Counted from the first letter of the stretch, positions 34,852 to 45,034 are shown. The stretch is DNA of 64,000 nt from Pseudoalteromonas haloplanktis ATCC 14393 (GCF_000238355.1 NZ_AHCA01000006.1:124001-188000), one strand, 5' to 3'. Translations and numbers: made by a program. The notes: generated by a model from the sequence alone, not told the origin.

Positions 34852-35775
34852 ATGAAGGTTTCGTTTGAACAGCTAAAAAGTATGGTGGTGTTTGCACAAA
34901 TTGTTGAGCAGGGCAGTTTAACGGCGGCAGCAAAACAGCTGGGGTTAACGCGCGCGGTAGCAAGTTATCACTTAAAAAAGCTTGAAACCCAACTTGAAGT
35001 CAGCTTATTAAATCGCTCAACCCGAACCATGGCGTTAACTGAAGCGGGAATTGCCTACTATGAGCGGTGCCGAGTTATTACTGAGCAAGCAAATGCCGCT
35101 AATCAACAAATTGAGAATATTAAAAATGAGCCTCAGGGGTTGTTAAAAATAAGCTGCCCGGTGAATGTCGGCATGCAGCTTATAGTTCCTGCTATCAACG
35201 ATTTTAAGCGCCAGTACCCTAAAATTGATATTGATTTACAACTCAACGATGAAGTTATTGATATTATTAAAAATGGTTTTGATTTTGCGATACGTGGCGT
35301 GGCACTTGATGATTCAAACTTACACGCCACAAAGCTAACTGTAATGAGTACCTGTATTTGTGGGTCACCAGATTATTTTGCGCACTTTGGTAAGCCAAAA
35401 ACGCCAGAGCAACTGCAAGCGCATAAATGGGTGGTATATCAACTCGGCAGTAAAACATTAACCTTGCAAAAAAATGGTAAAAAATACAGCCTGACTATGA
35501 AAGGTGATTTAAGTACCAATAATGCCGCAGCACGTACCGCTTTTGTTGAGGCAGGACATGGCATCGGGCGCATTCCTCTTTATGATGCTTGGCCTAAAGT
35601 GCAGGCGGGTTCACTCGAAATAGTCTTAGATGATTATAAAAGTAAAGACATTGAACTTTATGGCGTATTTCCACCAGGTGGCGCGGGATCTAAAAAGCTG
35701 CGATTATTTATTGATTACTTAAAAAATTACTTTATAAAAAAGCATACCGCATTGGGTATGCTTAAAAAGAATTAA
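34852..35775 (+). CDS. LysR-family transcriptional regulator
   Basis: A 307-residue LTTR with N-terminal winged HTH (FAQIVEQGSLTAAAKQLGLTRAVASYHLKKLE, about residues 12-43, split here by LTAAA) and a periplasmic-binding-like effector domain (LLKISCPVNVGMQLIVPAIN onward). The ATG at 34852 is preceded by AGGAGTTGGT; a longer frame upstream lacks family sequence. It lies divergent to the DJ-1-like gene with a 143-base spacer, the common arrangement for a LysR regulator and target. It belongs to the CrgA/AaeR-like branch; effector unknown. Confidence 0.9.
   Translation: MKVSFEQLKSMVVFAQIVEQGSLTAAAKQLGLTRAVASYHLKKLETQLEVSLLNRSTRTMALTEAGIAYYERCRVITEQANAANQQIENIKNEPQGLLKISCPVNVGMQLIVPAINDFKRQYPKIDIDLQLNDEVIDIIKNGFDFAIRGVALDDSNLHATKLTVMSTCICGSPDYFAHFGKPKTPEQLQAHKWVVYQLGSKTLTLQKNGKKYSLTMKGDLSTNNAAARTAFVEAGHGIGRIPLYDAWPKVQAGSLEIVLDDYKSKDIELYGVFPPGGAGSKKLRLFIDYLKNYFIKKHTALGMLKKN
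35740..35763 (-). terminator. terminator of the dienelactone hydrolase gene inside the LysR 3' end
   Basis: AAGCATACC (35740-35748) and GGTATGCTT (35755-35763) with a six-base loop; on the minus strand the stem is followed by TTTTTATAAAG. It therefore ends transcription of the convergent gene while coding the last residues of the LysR protein. Confidence 0.7.
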
Positions 35776-35777
35776 CT

Positions 35778-36512
35778 TTACAAAGTCCGGCTAAATAACG
35801 CCACAGCTTGTTGGTACATAGCAATAGCAAGGGCTGGATCGTAACGATCTCCTTCATCGCGCATAAATGCATGTTGCGCGTTTACTTCTTGCCATTGGTA
35901 GTTTATGCCTGTGGCTACAACGTGTTGATAAATTTTGGCGCGGCCTTCTTGTGGTACATGCGGGTCTTGCTTACCCCAAATAAAGTGAATTTCACCTTGA
36001 ATATCGGCCATGCGTTCAAACGAGTTATTACCAGCTTGTGCTGGGAGTGTATCGCTATGAATATCGGTGGCGTATAAGCAAAATGCCGCTTTTATTGCTG
36101 GGTTTAACGCCGCGCGATAAGCTAAGTGACCACCAATACACACACCCATAGCACCCACTGAGCCGGTGCAATAACTTTGCGTTTGGGCAAAATCGATTAA
36201 TGCTTGGGTGTCGCTGTCGTGGGATTCAAGGGGCTTTGCCCATTTATCGGCATTGCCTTTGTCTTTACCTGCGTCATCGTAGGCCAACACAGTGCCAATA
36301 GGGTTTAGTTCATGAAACACTTCAGGCACCAGCACCACAAAACCATGGCCTGCTAAAATAGCGGCACTGCGTGCTATTGGCGCAGTTTGTTGGAAAATTT
36401 CAGAGTAAAAAATAATCGCGGGAAACTGTCCATCCGCTTGAGGGCGGTAAACGCTGGTACGCATAGTACCCGTTGCAGTTGCGATATCATGGCTTTGGTG
36501 CGAAATGATCAT
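35778..36512 (-). CDS. dienelactone hydrolase-family protein
   Basis: A 244-residue alpha/beta hydrolase with the DLH nucleophile Cys125 in GVCIGGH, an acid in WGKQDPHVPQEG and a His in NAQHAFMRDEG. Bacterial DLHs hydrolyse dienelactones or other lactones/esters; nothing around it points to aromatic ring cleavage, so the true substrate is unknown. It lies two bases from the convergent LysR gene. AAAGG precedes the ATG. Confidence 0.88.
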   Translation of the reverse strand: MIISHQSHDIATATGTMRTSVYRPQADGQFPAIIFYSEIFQQTAPIARSAAILAGHGFVVLVPEVFHELNPIGTVLAYDDAGKDKGNADKWAKPLESHDSDTQALIDFAQTQSYCTGSVGAMGVCIGGHLAYRAALNPAIKAAFCLYATDIHSDTLPAQAGNNSFERMADIQGEIHFIWGKQDPHVPQEGRAKIYQHVVATGINYQWQEVNAQHAFMRDEGDRYDPALAIAMYQQAVALFSRTL

Positions 36513-36593
36513 AATGAGCCTTTATTCTAAAAAAGCTCATCATAACCTAGCGCTCAGTGCTAAACGAGTGATCTGAATTGAAAAAATCTAACT

Positions 36594-37820
36594 TTAGATA
36601 CTCGCAGGCATGTTGTTACAGCTGGCGTAGTAACTGACAGTCGCTGGCCAGTCTGAGAAAATCGCCATCACGCCGACATCTTTGGCTAGCACATCAACCA
36701 CCTTCATCATGTCGCCATCGTTATTGATCACTTCACTGACTGATTGGTAGTAATAACCGCCGCCATTGACAAGCGGCCCAGAGCGCTCAAGGCTCCAAGC
36801 AATCAACTTTAGTCCAGCTGCTTTGGCGGCTAACGCATATTGCGATGGCACAATATTGTTATACTCATCAACGGCTAACAACATCCAAATAGGGGGAGCA
36901 AGAATGCGTACACCATCGTTATAAAGCGCGGTCATGCTAGGTTGCCACGTATCAGGATCATTTGGGTCAAGTTGTGATGTTTCGTCGCGGCCATCTAAGT
37001 AAACACTGTTATTAGCAAACTCCGGGTTTTGCTCTATCCAGTACTTTACGTCAGCAAGATTAAATGATTGTGGATAAACGCGCTCATTCGGTACATTTTG
37101 CTCTGTGTATTCATCGAGCATTTTTTGTGCATATTGCGCTTGAGTAAAACCATTAAACGGCATGCTTACTTGCGGTGCTTTGAGCTCAGGAGTCATTTTT
37201 ACGCCTAATTGCTTAAACAAGGCAATACTTTGTTTGTGGCTCATTAATGTGCCATTGCTAGCGTATAAGTCGGTGCGCCAATTAGGCGTGCCATTTAAAT
37301 ATTCATCAACTGTTATTGCTTGGTTGTTTGCGCCATCCATCTTGCCTTTTAGGGTTAAAAATTCGGCAAGGGTGATATCGCTGGTACAGCATTTTGCTTG
37401 AGCCAGTTGGCCGTTTTTTGCAGGCTTAAATGGCACGCTGCATTTAGCAGCAAGCTCTGGCACCGCTAAAATATTAGTGGTGGTGTGTAAATCACATTGA
37501 GAGTGGCGGCAAACCAGTTCTTGGTCTTTAGTAAAGGCCACATCGCACTCTAAAACACCTGCGCCCATACGCGCTGCTGCAAGGTATGACTCTTTAGTGT
37601 GCTCAGGGTACTGCATTGGCGCACCACGGTGACCAATGGCAAAGTCTGTACGATAAAAAGGTCCTTCGCTGCATGCTTGTAATTGCGTTTTCAGCGCGCT
37701 GGGCTGCATAGTGTTAATAAGATAATAAGGCCGAGTGCCAACTTGAACAGTACTACTTTGTGGCGTTTGGCTACAGGCGCTTAGTAATATAATCAGTAAT
37801 GTACAAACTAGTAATTTCAT
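36594..37820 (-). CDS. glycerophosphodiester phosphodiesterase, lipoprotein
   Basis: A 408-residue GDPD enzyme with lipoprotein signal (LSAC, Cys16). Catalytic residues are in [17 protein letters not shown] (His64, Arg65, Glu73) and [11 protein letters not shown] (Glu91, Asp93), with His106 in CRHSQCD as the second catalytic His. It hydrolyses glycerophosphodiesters to glycerol-3-phosphate and an alcohol in the periplasm. It is larger than the E. coli GlpQ because of an insertion between 105 and 190 rich in Cys, possibly disulfide-bonded. It is followed by an EamA transporter gene upstream on the same strand (27-base gap). Confidence 0.92.
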   Translation of the reverse strand: MKLLVCTLLIILLSACSQTPQSSTVQVGTRPYYLINTMQPSALKTQLQACSEGPFYRTDFAIGHRGAPMQYPEHTKESYLAAARMGAGVLECDVAFTKDQELVCRHSQCDLHTTTNILAVPELAAKCSVPFKPAKNGQLAQAKCCTSDITLAEFLTLKGKMDGANNQAITVDEYLNGTPNWRTDLYASNGTLMSHKQSIALFKQLGVKMTPELKAPQVSMPFNGFTQAQYAQKMLDEYTEQNVPNERVYPQSFNLADVKYWIEQNPEFANNSVYLDGRDETSQLDPNDPDTWQPSMTALYNDGVRILAPPIWMLLAVDEYNNIVPSQYALAAKAAGLKLIAWSLERSGPLVNGGGYYYQSVSEVINNDGDMMKVVDVLAKDVGVMAIFSDWPATVSYYASCNNMPASI

Positions 37821-37847
37821 AACACCCTCACATTTGTTTGCATTAGT

Positions 37848-38708
37848 TTAGGCTTTATTTATGGCATTTCTATTAAGGTACTGATTTAACAGCAGTGCTA
37901 AAACAATAATAGCGCCACCAATACTCAGTTTTACAAGATCGGCATCGCGATTCCAAATAACCACATTAACTAAAATACCCGCAGGGATCAGCAAATTATT
38001 CATCACCGCAAGGCCGCCTACATTGACCTGTGTAGCGCCTTTATTCCAAGCAAAATAGCCTAAACCCGATGCAATGCTACCAAGGTAAATAAGGATACCC
38101 CATTGGGTTGTTGTAGTTGGAAGTTTAGTTGTATCACCAAATAATAAAAAACAGATGCTAGCAACAATTAAAGCGCCGACAAAAAACCAGCCAAACACGC
38201 TTTGCTGCGGGATATTTCGGTTTGCCATTAAACGTTTGTAGGTCACTTGTCCTGTGGCAAAACACAGGTTGGCGGCTTGCACCAGTAGTAGCCCTGTCAA
38301 AAAGTTTTCATCAATACCTTGGTAACGAATAGCTACAGCGCCAACTATTGCCAATAGGGCCACAAATAAAAACTGTGGATTAAAACGTTGTTCAATCACA
38401 TCGTTTAATAGCGCAATATACAGTGGCGTCATTACCGTAAATAACAGTACTTCAGGCACGCTAAGGTATAAAAATGAATGGTAATAAAAACCATACATAG
38501 CACCCAGTTGCACCGCACCAATCAACATCAATTTAGCAATGAGTTTTGGCGCTATACCACGGTATTTTATAAAGGGTAAAAACACGAGGGTTGCTAAAGC
38601 AACACGCATTAAAACGCTAAACCAAGCATCAACTTGGCCTGCTAAATACACGCCAATTAAACTAAATGAAAAAGCCCATAGTAGGGTGGTTGCAAACAGG
38701 TAGGTCAT
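37848..38708 (-). CDS. EamA/DMT-family transporter
   Basis: A 286-residue protein with ten predicted membrane helices in two EamA repeats (about 1-135 and 145-280), with the typical LRVALATLVFLP-like and PLYIALL segments. This branch resembles the carboxylate/amino acid/amine exporters (RhaT-superfamily). Substrate unknown. It starts within the 60 bases after the M3 peptidase terminator and probably heads a two-gene unit with the diesterase. Confidence 0.85.
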   Translation of the reverse strand: MTYLFATTLLWAFSFSLIGVYLAGQVDAWFSVLMRVALATLVFLPFIKYRGIAPKLIAKLMLIGAVQLGAMYGFYYHSFLYLSVPEVLLFTVMTPLYIALLNDVIEQRFNPQFLFVALLAIVGAVAIRYQGIDENFLTGLLLVQAANLCFATGQVTYKRLMANRNIPQQSVFGWFFVGALIVASICFLLFGDTTKLPTTTTQWGILIYLGSIASGLGYFAWNKGATQVNVGGLAVMNNLLIPAGILVNVVIWNRDADLVKLSIGGAIIVLALLLNQYLNRNAINKA

Positions 38709-38745
38709 GGTTTTTATTTGAGTGATTTTAAAACTTCACTATAAC

Positions 38746-38776
38746 AAAAAGCCCGCAACAGTGTGCGGGCTTTTTT
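38746..38776 (-). terminator. terminator after the M3 peptidase gene
   Basis: AAAAAGCCCGC (38746-38756), 8-base loop, GCGGGCTTTTTT (38765-38776). The GC-rich stem has a T-run on either strand, so it is bidirectional, 15 bases beyond the peptidase stop codon. Confidence 0.93.
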
Positions 38777-38790
38777 AACGCAGGCTTATT

Positions 38791-40923
38791 TTATTCCACT
38801 AAACCGCGGCGCTTAAGCAGGGCGTCTGTGGTTGGCTTTTGACCTCTGAACTCAATGTAGCTTTGCATTAAGTCGCGGCTGTTGCCTTTTGATAAAATCT
38901 CTTTACGGAAGTTATCACCGTTCTCACGAGTAAGGCCACCTTCTTCGGTCATGTGAGCAAAGGCATCGGCTGCAAATACTTCAGTCCAAAGATAAGCGTA
39001 GTAACCAGCTGAGTAGCCGCCAGCAAAAGTATGGCTAAAGTAGCAAGACTTATAACGCGGTGGTACTGGATAGTAAGCTATACCGTGTTTTTCCAGTGCT
39101 TCGTGCTCAAATTTTTGTACGTCTGTGATTTCAGCGTCAGAGCCAAATGAGTGCCACTCCATATCAAGTAATGCGGCAGCTAAGTATTCAGTGGTGCCAA
39201 AACCTTGATTGAAGTTTTGTGACTCAAGTACTTTTGCTAATAACTCTTTAGGAATAGGCTCGCCCGTTTTGTAGTGCTTAGCGTAATTGGCAAGTACTGT
39301 TGGTTCGATATTCCAATCTTCGTGTGCTTGTGAAGGGAATTCAACAAAGTCACGGGCAGTTGCAGTACCCGCAAGGCTTGGGTATTTAACATCAGAAAAT
39401 AAACCATGCGCTGCATGACCAAATTCATGGAACATGGTGGTTACTTCAGAGAAGGTCATTAATGTTGGTTGACCTTCAGCTGGCTTAGGAATGTTCTGTG
39501 CGTTATAGATAACTGGTTTTGTGCCTTTAAGACCACTTTGACCAACGTACGAGCTCATCCATGCTCCGCCACGTTTACCTTCACGGGCATAAGGGTCCAT
39601 GTAGAATAAGCCGATTGCGCTACCGTCTTCGTTAAAGACTTCAAAGACCATAACATCTTCATGGTATACAGGAAGATCTTTGCGCTCTTTGAAAGTGATG
39701 CCGTAGAGTTTTTCCATCGCGAAGAACATGCCGTCGTGGATCACTGATTGCATTTCAAAATAAGGTTTAACTAATGCAGGATCTAGGTCGTACTTAGCTT
39801 GGCGCACTTTTTCAGCGTAAAATGCCCAATCCCAAGGTTGTAATGCAAATGTATTGCCTTCTGCGTCAATTACTTTTTGAATCTCAGCAGCTTCTGCTTT
39901 GGCTTTGTTTACCGCTTTTGGTGCAAGGTCATCCAAAATGCCGTACACGTTGTCGGTGGTTTTAGCCATACGTGTGGTCATTACATATGACGCCCAATCT
40001 TTATACCCAAGTAACTCTGCTTTTTGGGCACGTAAATTAGTTTCTTTGATTATGATAGGGCCGTTAGTATTTTGTGCACGGGTAGCTGATGCTTTAAAAA
40101 TACGTTCGCGTAGTTTGCGGTTTTCAAGGCTGCTTAAAATAGGTTGTTGCGTGGTGTTCACTAGCGTGATCATGTAGCCTTCTTTACCGGCTTTTTTAGC
40201 AGCAGCCGCTAGGCTTTCAATTTCGCCATCAGACAAACCTGCCAACTCGCTTTTATCTGTAACAAGTATTACATCTTCTTTGAATGACTTAAGAATATTT
40301 TGTGAAAACTCAGTTGATAACTTAGCAAGCTCAGCGTTGATCTCTCGCATTTTTGCTTTTTGCGTTTCGTTAAGTTTTGCACCTGCGTTGACAAACTTAG
40401 TGTAGTAAAACTCAACCAAACGTTGATCTTCAGCGTTTAAGCTTGCTTTGTTGTTATAAATGCTTTCAACACGTGAGAATAGTGCTTTATTTAAGTAGAT
40501 ATCATCTGAATGAGCCGATAATACTGGCGCCATTTTAGCGGCAATACGTTGGTATTCGCTATCTGAAATTAACCCCGATAAGTTATAAAATGCTGTTGAT
40601 ACACGATCAAGTAATTCGCCAGATAGCTCTAGTTCAACTAACGTATTTTTAAATGTTGCAGCAGCAGGATTGTTAGCAATGGCTGCAATTTGTGCTTTTT
40701 GCTCGGCAATACCAGCATCAAAAACGGGTTCGTAATCTTTAGTGCCAAACTTATCAAATTCTGGTGCCATGTACTGTAATGGGCTTGGCTGCATTAAAAC
40801 ATTATCAACACTAACAGTTTGTACTTGAGATGCGTTTTCTGGTGAGTCTGTTACTTGTTGTGAACTACAAGCCGATAATAATAAAGCGCTGGCGATAGTG
40901 CTAGCGATGAGAGATTTGCGCAT
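38791..40923 (-). CDS. M3-family metallopeptidase (Dcp/oligopeptidase-like) lipoprotein
   Basis: A 710-residue zinc peptidase. The start is the ATG at 40923, with GGAG five bases upstream, giving a lipoprotein signal ending LLLSAC (Cys18). The zinc motif His499-E-F-G-His503 lies in TMFHEFGHAAHGLF, and the conserved downstream TARDFVEFPSQAHEDW supplies the third ligand. M3 enzymes (Dcp, OpdA) cut oligopeptides of up to about 20 residues; being lipid-anchored it would digest peptides in the periplasm or outside. It is a single-gene transcript. Confidence 0.93.
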   Translation of the reverse strand: MRKSLIASTIASALLLSACSSQQVTDSPENASQVQTVSVDNVLMQPSPLQYMAPEFDKFGTKDYEPVFDAGIAEQKAQIAAIANNPAAATFKNTLVELELSGELLDRVSTAFYNLSGLISDSEYQRIAAKMAPVLSAHSDDIYLNKALFSRVESIYNNKASLNAEDQRLVEFYYTKFVNAGAKLNETQKAKMREINAELAKLSTEFSQNILKSFKEDVILVTDKSELAGLSDGEIESLAAAAKKAGKEGYMITLVNTTQQPILSSLENRKLRERIFKASATRAQNTNGPIIIKETNLRAQKAELLGYKDWASYVMTTRMAKTTDNVYGILDDLAPKAVNKAKAEAAEIQKVIDAEGNTFALQPWDWAFYAEKVRQAKYDLDPALVKPYFEMQSVIHDGMFFAMEKLYGITFKERKDLPVYHEDVMVFEVFNEDGSAIGLFYMDPYAREGKRGGAWMSSYVGQSGLKGTKPVIYNAQNIPKPAEGQPTLMTFSEVTTMFHEFGHAAHGLFSDVKYPSLAGTATARDFVEFPSQAHEDWNIEPTVLANYAKHYKTGEPIPKELLAKVLESQNFNQGFGTTEYLAAALLDMEWHSFGSDAEITDVQKFEHEALEKHGIAYYPVPPRYKSCYFSHTFAGGYSAGYYAYLWTEVFAADAFAHMTEEGGLTRENGDNFRKEILSKGNSRDLMQSYIEFRGQKPTTDALLKRRGLVE

Positions 40924-41181
40924 AAGAGCTCCAATAAAAAATAAGCCTATCAACACAGATTAGGCGTTAAGCTTGTTAACTTAGCAAATTTTAGATTATA
41001 TACAATAAAGTTTATCGGTTTAATGAGGGGGTTTAGCGCAAAATAAGTCATTTCCAGATAAAATATCCGAAAATATAAAAATAGTAGCTAAAATATAATT
41101 GCTTATATAAAAGCTACTGGTAGGTTGTTGTCATATTACTTAATGGGTAATTTTTTAAATAATGAATCATTTTGTATGAAA

Positions 41182-41394
41182 TTAGTTGTAACCGAGTACA
41201 AACTTTTTTTCACTACCAAAGCTGGCTGGCTGCTGATGGCCAAACTCTTTATTAATACAATTTAGTGTATGCTCTTGCTCTGCAAGTACAGACAAAATTT
41301 TATTGCGATACGCAAGGCTTGATTCAAATAGTTGCAAATCAACTAATGGCTGCAACGTTGCTAGTTTTTGATTTAAAGTCAGTTGTGACATCAT
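41182..41394 (-). CDS. small hypothetical protein
   Basis: A 70-residue protein, mostly helical (LNQKLATLQPLVDLQLFESS and a Gln/Leu-rich middle), with no signal or membrane segment. GAGGAACACC before the ATG is a good ribosome-binding site, and the frame is closed cleanly, so I regard it as a real gene. It ends in the charged tail EKKFVLGYN. No family recognised. Confidence 0.6.
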   Translation of the reverse strand: MMSQLTLNQKLATLQPLVDLQLFESSLAYRNKILSVLAEQEHTLNCINKEFGHQQPASFGSEKKFVLGYN

Positions 41395-41571
41395 GGTGTT
41401 CCTCGTGCTTTATTTAAGCTTACAGTACTTATATAGCATTGCTTGTAAGAAAATGTTAATAATTTGTTCATAAAAAACATATTGAACTTTAACTTTTCCG
41501 TAAATGCTATTATGGCGTGCTAAACTTACTTAACCCTGAATAGGTCCAGTTTTATTTATTTTGGAAGATGT

Positions 41572-42441
41572 ATGACATTAGAGTTAATCTCTCAGTATTT
41601 ATCGTACGTAATTTTTAGCTATAACGACATTGAAATTACCGTGGCCAAAGTTATTCAAGTCCCATTGATACTGTTTGCAATGTGGTTTGTGGTTACTCGC
41701 ATTGGTCGTTTAATTCGCAAAACATTGCTGGCGCGCAAAATGAACCCTGATGCGGTGCTGTTATTTACCCGTATCTATTTAGTATTAAGTATTGCGATAT
41801 TAGTTTTTACTTCTTTAGAAGTGCTAAATATTCCCCTTACAGCATTTGCTTTTGTCTCTGGCGCTATTGCAATTGGGGTCGGGTTTGGCGCGCAAAATAT
41901 CATTAATAACTTTATCAGCGGCTGGATCTTAATGTGGGAGCGGCCCATTCGTATTGGTGACTTTTTAGAAGTAGGAACGGCTAAAGGTGTGGTCGAAACG
42001 ATTAATACTCGCTCAACTCGTATCCGCCGTAACGATGGTGTGCATATGTTGATCCCAAACAGCCAACTGCTCGAGAATACAGTAACTAACTGGACATTGA
42101 TCGACCGTAATGCGCGTTCTTCGGTGAGTGTTGGAGTTGCTTATGGCTCAGATGTGCTACTAGTTGAACAACTAATTAAACAGGTATTAAGTGAACACCC
42201 AGCAATATTGCCCACTCCAGCATATTCAGTATTATTTGATGACTTTGCTGAGAGCTCTTTGGTCTTTAATGCCATCTTTTGGGTATGTGCAGAGTCAGAG
42301 AGCATGTTACGGCAAGTACGTAGTGATATTCGCTTTAGTATATATAAAGTGTTTGCAGAGCATAACGTTACGATTTCCTTCCCGCAGCGTGATATTCATA
42401 TTGATGGTGAGATTGCCTTAACGCGACGACCATTAAAATAA
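41572..42441 (+). CDS. small-conductance mechanosensitive channel (MscS family)
   Basis: A 289-residue channel with three N-terminal membrane helices. The pore-lining helix is AIAIGVGFGAQNIINNFISG (about 98-117), rich in the Gly/Ala pattern of MscS, followed by the beta domain ERPIRIGDFLEVGTAKGVVE and STRIRRNDGVHMLIPNSQLLE. Length equals that of E. coli MscS (286). It releases solutes on osmotic downshock. GGAAG precedes the ATG, and a terminator follows. Confidence 0.94.
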   Translation: MTLELISQYLSYVIFSYNDIEITVAKVIQVPLILFAMWFVVTRIGRLIRKTLLARKMNPDAVLLFTRIYLVLSIAILVFTSLEVLNIPLTAFAFVSGAIAIGVGFGAQNIINNFISGWILMWERPIRIGDFLEVGTAKGVVETINTRSTRIRRNDGVHMLIPNSQLLENTVTNWTLIDRNARSSVSVGVAYGSDVLLVEQLIKQVLSEHPAILPTPAYSVLFDDFAESSLVFNAIFWVCAESESMLRQVRSDIRFSIYKVFAEHNVTISFPQRDIHIDGEIALTRRPLK

Positions 42442-42480
42442 CGTAAATAGTGGTTAAGCAAAGCTTATTCACAAGATGAT

Positions 42481-42517
42481 AAAAGTCGTTTATTACAACA
42501 TGCAGTAAACGACTTTT
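42481..42517 (+). terminator. terminator between MscS and DUF308 genes
   Basis: AAAAGTCGTTTA (42481-42492), 13-base loop, TAAACGACTTTT (42506-42517), then TT. The A-run/T-run flanks make it usable from both of the convergent genes. Confidence 0.9.
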
Positions 42518-42526
42518 TTGTATACG

Positions 42527-43075
42527 TTACTGCAGCTGCCCTATTTTCTTAAGCTTTAACGAGAACAGCACAATTAAGGCGCCAAACAGTACAGCATAAG
42601 TGGCTACTAACCAAAGTAGGGTATGGATCCCTGCACTTGGGTTAAAAATTAAATACAAGCCAAATAAAACCGATAGTGCACCAGTGATAATTAAAAGCCA
42701 CTCACCAGAGATTTCAGCTCTTAGTTTAAGTGCGACAAAAATTTCAACCGCACCTATGGTAATGGCCCACGCAGCGACATAATAAAGCAATAATAGTGCG
42801 GTAACGTTGGGGGCAAACAGGGTAACAAGGCCAGCTATCACCGATAGCACACCACCGATGAGTAGCCAACGCCAGTAAGGGTTATTTTGTTTCGAGGTCC
42901 AAGCAACCCACACTCTAAGAATGCCATCGAATAAAAAATAGCCGGCAAAAAAAAGCAATATGATACTTAGCGAAGCGTTTGGTGCAAACCAAGTGATGAC
43001 GCCAAAAATAATAGCAATTAAGCCGCGTATAAAGAGTACTGACCAGTTTTTTGAAAGTGTTGCGGTGAGATCCAT
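42527..43075 (-). CDS. HdeD-family (DUF308) membrane protein
   Basis: A 182-residue protein with six membrane helices as three helical hairpin repeats, beginning with LSKNWSVLFIRGLIAIIFGV and containing LIGGVLSVIAGLVTLFAPN. This is the HdeD/DUF308 pattern; HdeD of E. coli aids acid resistance at high cell density. Function here is not tested by context. AAGGAATAAG precedes the ATG. Confidence 0.88.
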   Translation of the reverse strand: MDLTATLSKNWSVLFIRGLIAIIFGVITWFAPNASLSIILLFFAGYFLFDGILRVWVAWTSKQNNPYWRWLLIGGVLSVIAGLVTLFAPNVTALLLLYYVAAWAITIGAVEIFVALKLRAEISGEWLLIITGALSVLFGLYLIFNPSAGIHTLLWLVATYAVLFGALIVLFSLKLKKIGQLQ

Positions 43076-43282
43076 CTTATTCCTTAGTGGTTGCGCTGAA
43101 TTTAGTATTGTGGGCTAGCTCAATATATACGTTAGCTTGTGTCTACACTTAGGTCAAACTGATCGCTGATAAGATAGAAATTTTTGGTTAAAAATTGTGT
43201 TATTCACTTTTAAATACGCGTTATCGCTTTTATAGTTAATAATAGATAGGCACTCAAAGCAAAATATACCAAGGAATTAATA

Positions 43283-44983
43283 ATGGGTAAGCACTTTATT
43301 GCAATTTTAAAACTAATTGGCTTGTCCATTTTATTTAGTTTTAGCCTCAGTTCATTCGCCGAGCCTGAGGTAACCGTAAAATCTCTGATTGATAAAGAAA
43401 GCAAAGAAGCTGAAAGTAAAACCCCTGCAGAGCAAGGGGCTGAGGTGAAACAGGCACTAAAAGCGACAGCGGTAACATCTGCAGTGAAAGAAAAAGGAGA
43501 GGAGTTAAATATTGATTCCTTACCTTATGATGAATTTCATCGCATTACACCAAGCTCTGCTATGCAAGCTTATTTACGAGCCGCACGACAACGGGATTAT
43601 GCGCTTGCCACAAACTACCTAGACTATCGAAACTTACCACCTGAAGTAAAGGCAATCGCACCTGAACTACTTGCTGAGCAACTGTCACTGGTATTTGACC
43701 GTACATTATGGATTGATATTGATACATTGAGTAAAAAGCCTGAGGGTAAAAAGAATGAAGCGGTACCAAGTTATCGAGACTTAGTGGCAGAAATCACCAC
43801 ATCACGGGGCCCGGTACAAGTTTTATTACAGCGTGTTCCTGATGAGAAAGGCGAAAACCGAGTTTGGAAAATTTCTAATGCAACAGTCAGTAAAATTCCA
43901 TTTTTAGTTGAGGAGTTTGGTTATAACGCGGTGGGAGAGTGGTTATATAACCACCTGCCTAAAACGGAGTTACTTGGGGTGATGCTCTGGCAATGGGTTT
44001 ACTTTGCTGGCTCATTTACCGCCTTCTTTTTGATATCGGTACTGATAACGCGTATTTTTGCGGCCACTTTACATCGCTTTAGATCGAAAACCCCTAATGA
44101 TGTTCTAGCCTTTATAAAAGGACCGATCTGTTTATTGTTAGCTGTATTGTTAGCGCGTTCGCTGCATGACGTTTCGAATGTGACGATTGCCGTTGTAGCA
44201 CTGGCCCAGGGGAGCACCGTATTGCTGATTGCCTGGACTTGGGTATTTTTACGTAGTGTTGATATTGCTAAACATCGCTTATCAGAGCGCTTTATTGCAC
44301 AAGATAAGCCACAAGCGGTATTTTTATTACGTCCAGCGAGTAATGTAATTAAAATGCTTATTGTGATCATTGCCATATTATTGTGGTTTGAAAACCTAGG
44401 TTTTAGTGCCACGACTTTACTCGCTGGTTTAGGGATCGGTGGCTTAGCGATTGCATTGGCTGCGCAAAAAACTGTAGAGAATATTATTGGTGCAATTACC
44501 TTATATGTTTCTGCGCCAGTGCGAATAGGCAGTTTATGTAAGTTTGGTGCAAACGTGGGGACTATAGAGGAAATCGGTTTGCGTGCAACGCGAATTCGCA
44601 CGTTAGATCGTTCCGTTATCTATGTTGCTAATGCCAAATTTGTGGATATGCATTTAGAAAATATTTCTGAACGAGAGCGCATTGCTTTTCGACCCAATTT
44701 AATGCTCAGTGCCCAAACTAAACAAGTCGATTTACAGTCATTTATCAATGCGTGTAAACAGTTATTAGATGAGCATGAACACATTTGTGCCGATCCTTGT
44801 CGCGTGAAGTTTAAAGGGTTTACGCCATGGGCATTACAGATAGATGTATTAAGTTATGTAAATACCACCGATTTTGCATTGTATATGGAGGTCGTCGAGG
44901 AATTAAATATGGCAATTCTTGGATTACTTAATGAGCATAACTGTGAATTGGCAAAACCTGATCTAGCTCAGTTAAGTAATTAA
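43283..44983 (+). CDS. large MscS-family mechanosensitive channel with periplasmic N-terminal domain
   Basis: A 566-residue MscS homologue. A signal peptide (cleavage after SFA near 27) precedes a charged periplasmic region (28-220), then about five membrane helices, pore helix LLAGLGIGGLAIALAAQKTV (about 369-388) and the beta domain SAPVRIGSLCKFGANVGTIE. It resembles YbdG/YnaI-like or MscK-like larger members. It likely senses membrane tension with a modulator role of the exported domain. AAGGAATTAATA precedes the ATG. Confidence 0.92.
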   Translation: MGKHFIAILKLIGLSILFSFSLSSFAEPEVTVKSLIDKESKEAESKTPAEQGAEVKQALKATAVTSAVKEKGEELNIDSLPYDEFHRITPSSAMQAYLRAARQRDYALATNYLDYRNLPPEVKAIAPELLAEQLSLVFDRTLWIDIDTLSKKPEGKKNEAVPSYRDLVAEITTSRGPVQVLLQRVPDEKGENRVWKISNATVSKIPFLVEEFGYNAVGEWLYNHLPKTELLGVMLWQWVYFAGSFTAFFLISVLITRIFAATLHRFRSKTPNDVLAFIKGPICLLLAVLLARSLHDVSNVTIAVVALAQGSTVLLIAWTWVFLRSVDIAKHRLSERFIAQDKPQAVFLLRPASNVIKMLIVIIAILLWFENLGFSATTLLAGLGIGGLAIALAAQKTVENIIGAITLYVSAPVRIGSLCKFGANVGTIEEIGLRATRIRTLDRSVIYVANAKFVDMHLENISERERIAFRPNLMLSAQTKQVDLQSFINACKQLLDEHEHICADPCRVKFKGFTPWALQIDVLSYVNTTDFALYMEVVEELNMAILGLLNEHNCELAKPDLAQLSN

Positions 44984-44993
44984 GCTACAGATA

Positions 44994-45034
44994 AAGTGGA
45001 GGTTGATATGCAAATACGTATCAACCTCACTTAT
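44994..45034 (+). other. hairpin with embedded small ORF start after the MscS gene
   Basis: Arms AGGTTGATA (ending at 45007) and TATCAACCT (45020-45028) form a stem extended by AAGTG/CACTT with one bulged G. There is no T-run, so it is a poor terminator. The stem contains GGAGG and the ATG of a 19-codon ORF (45008-45067), as would a translational switch. Confidence 0.4.

Noticed and set aside
43999..44601. 200-codon open frame on the minus strand
   Set aside because: It is the reverse of the membrane segments of the larger MscS gene and encodes low-complexity Ile/Ala/Thr sequence.
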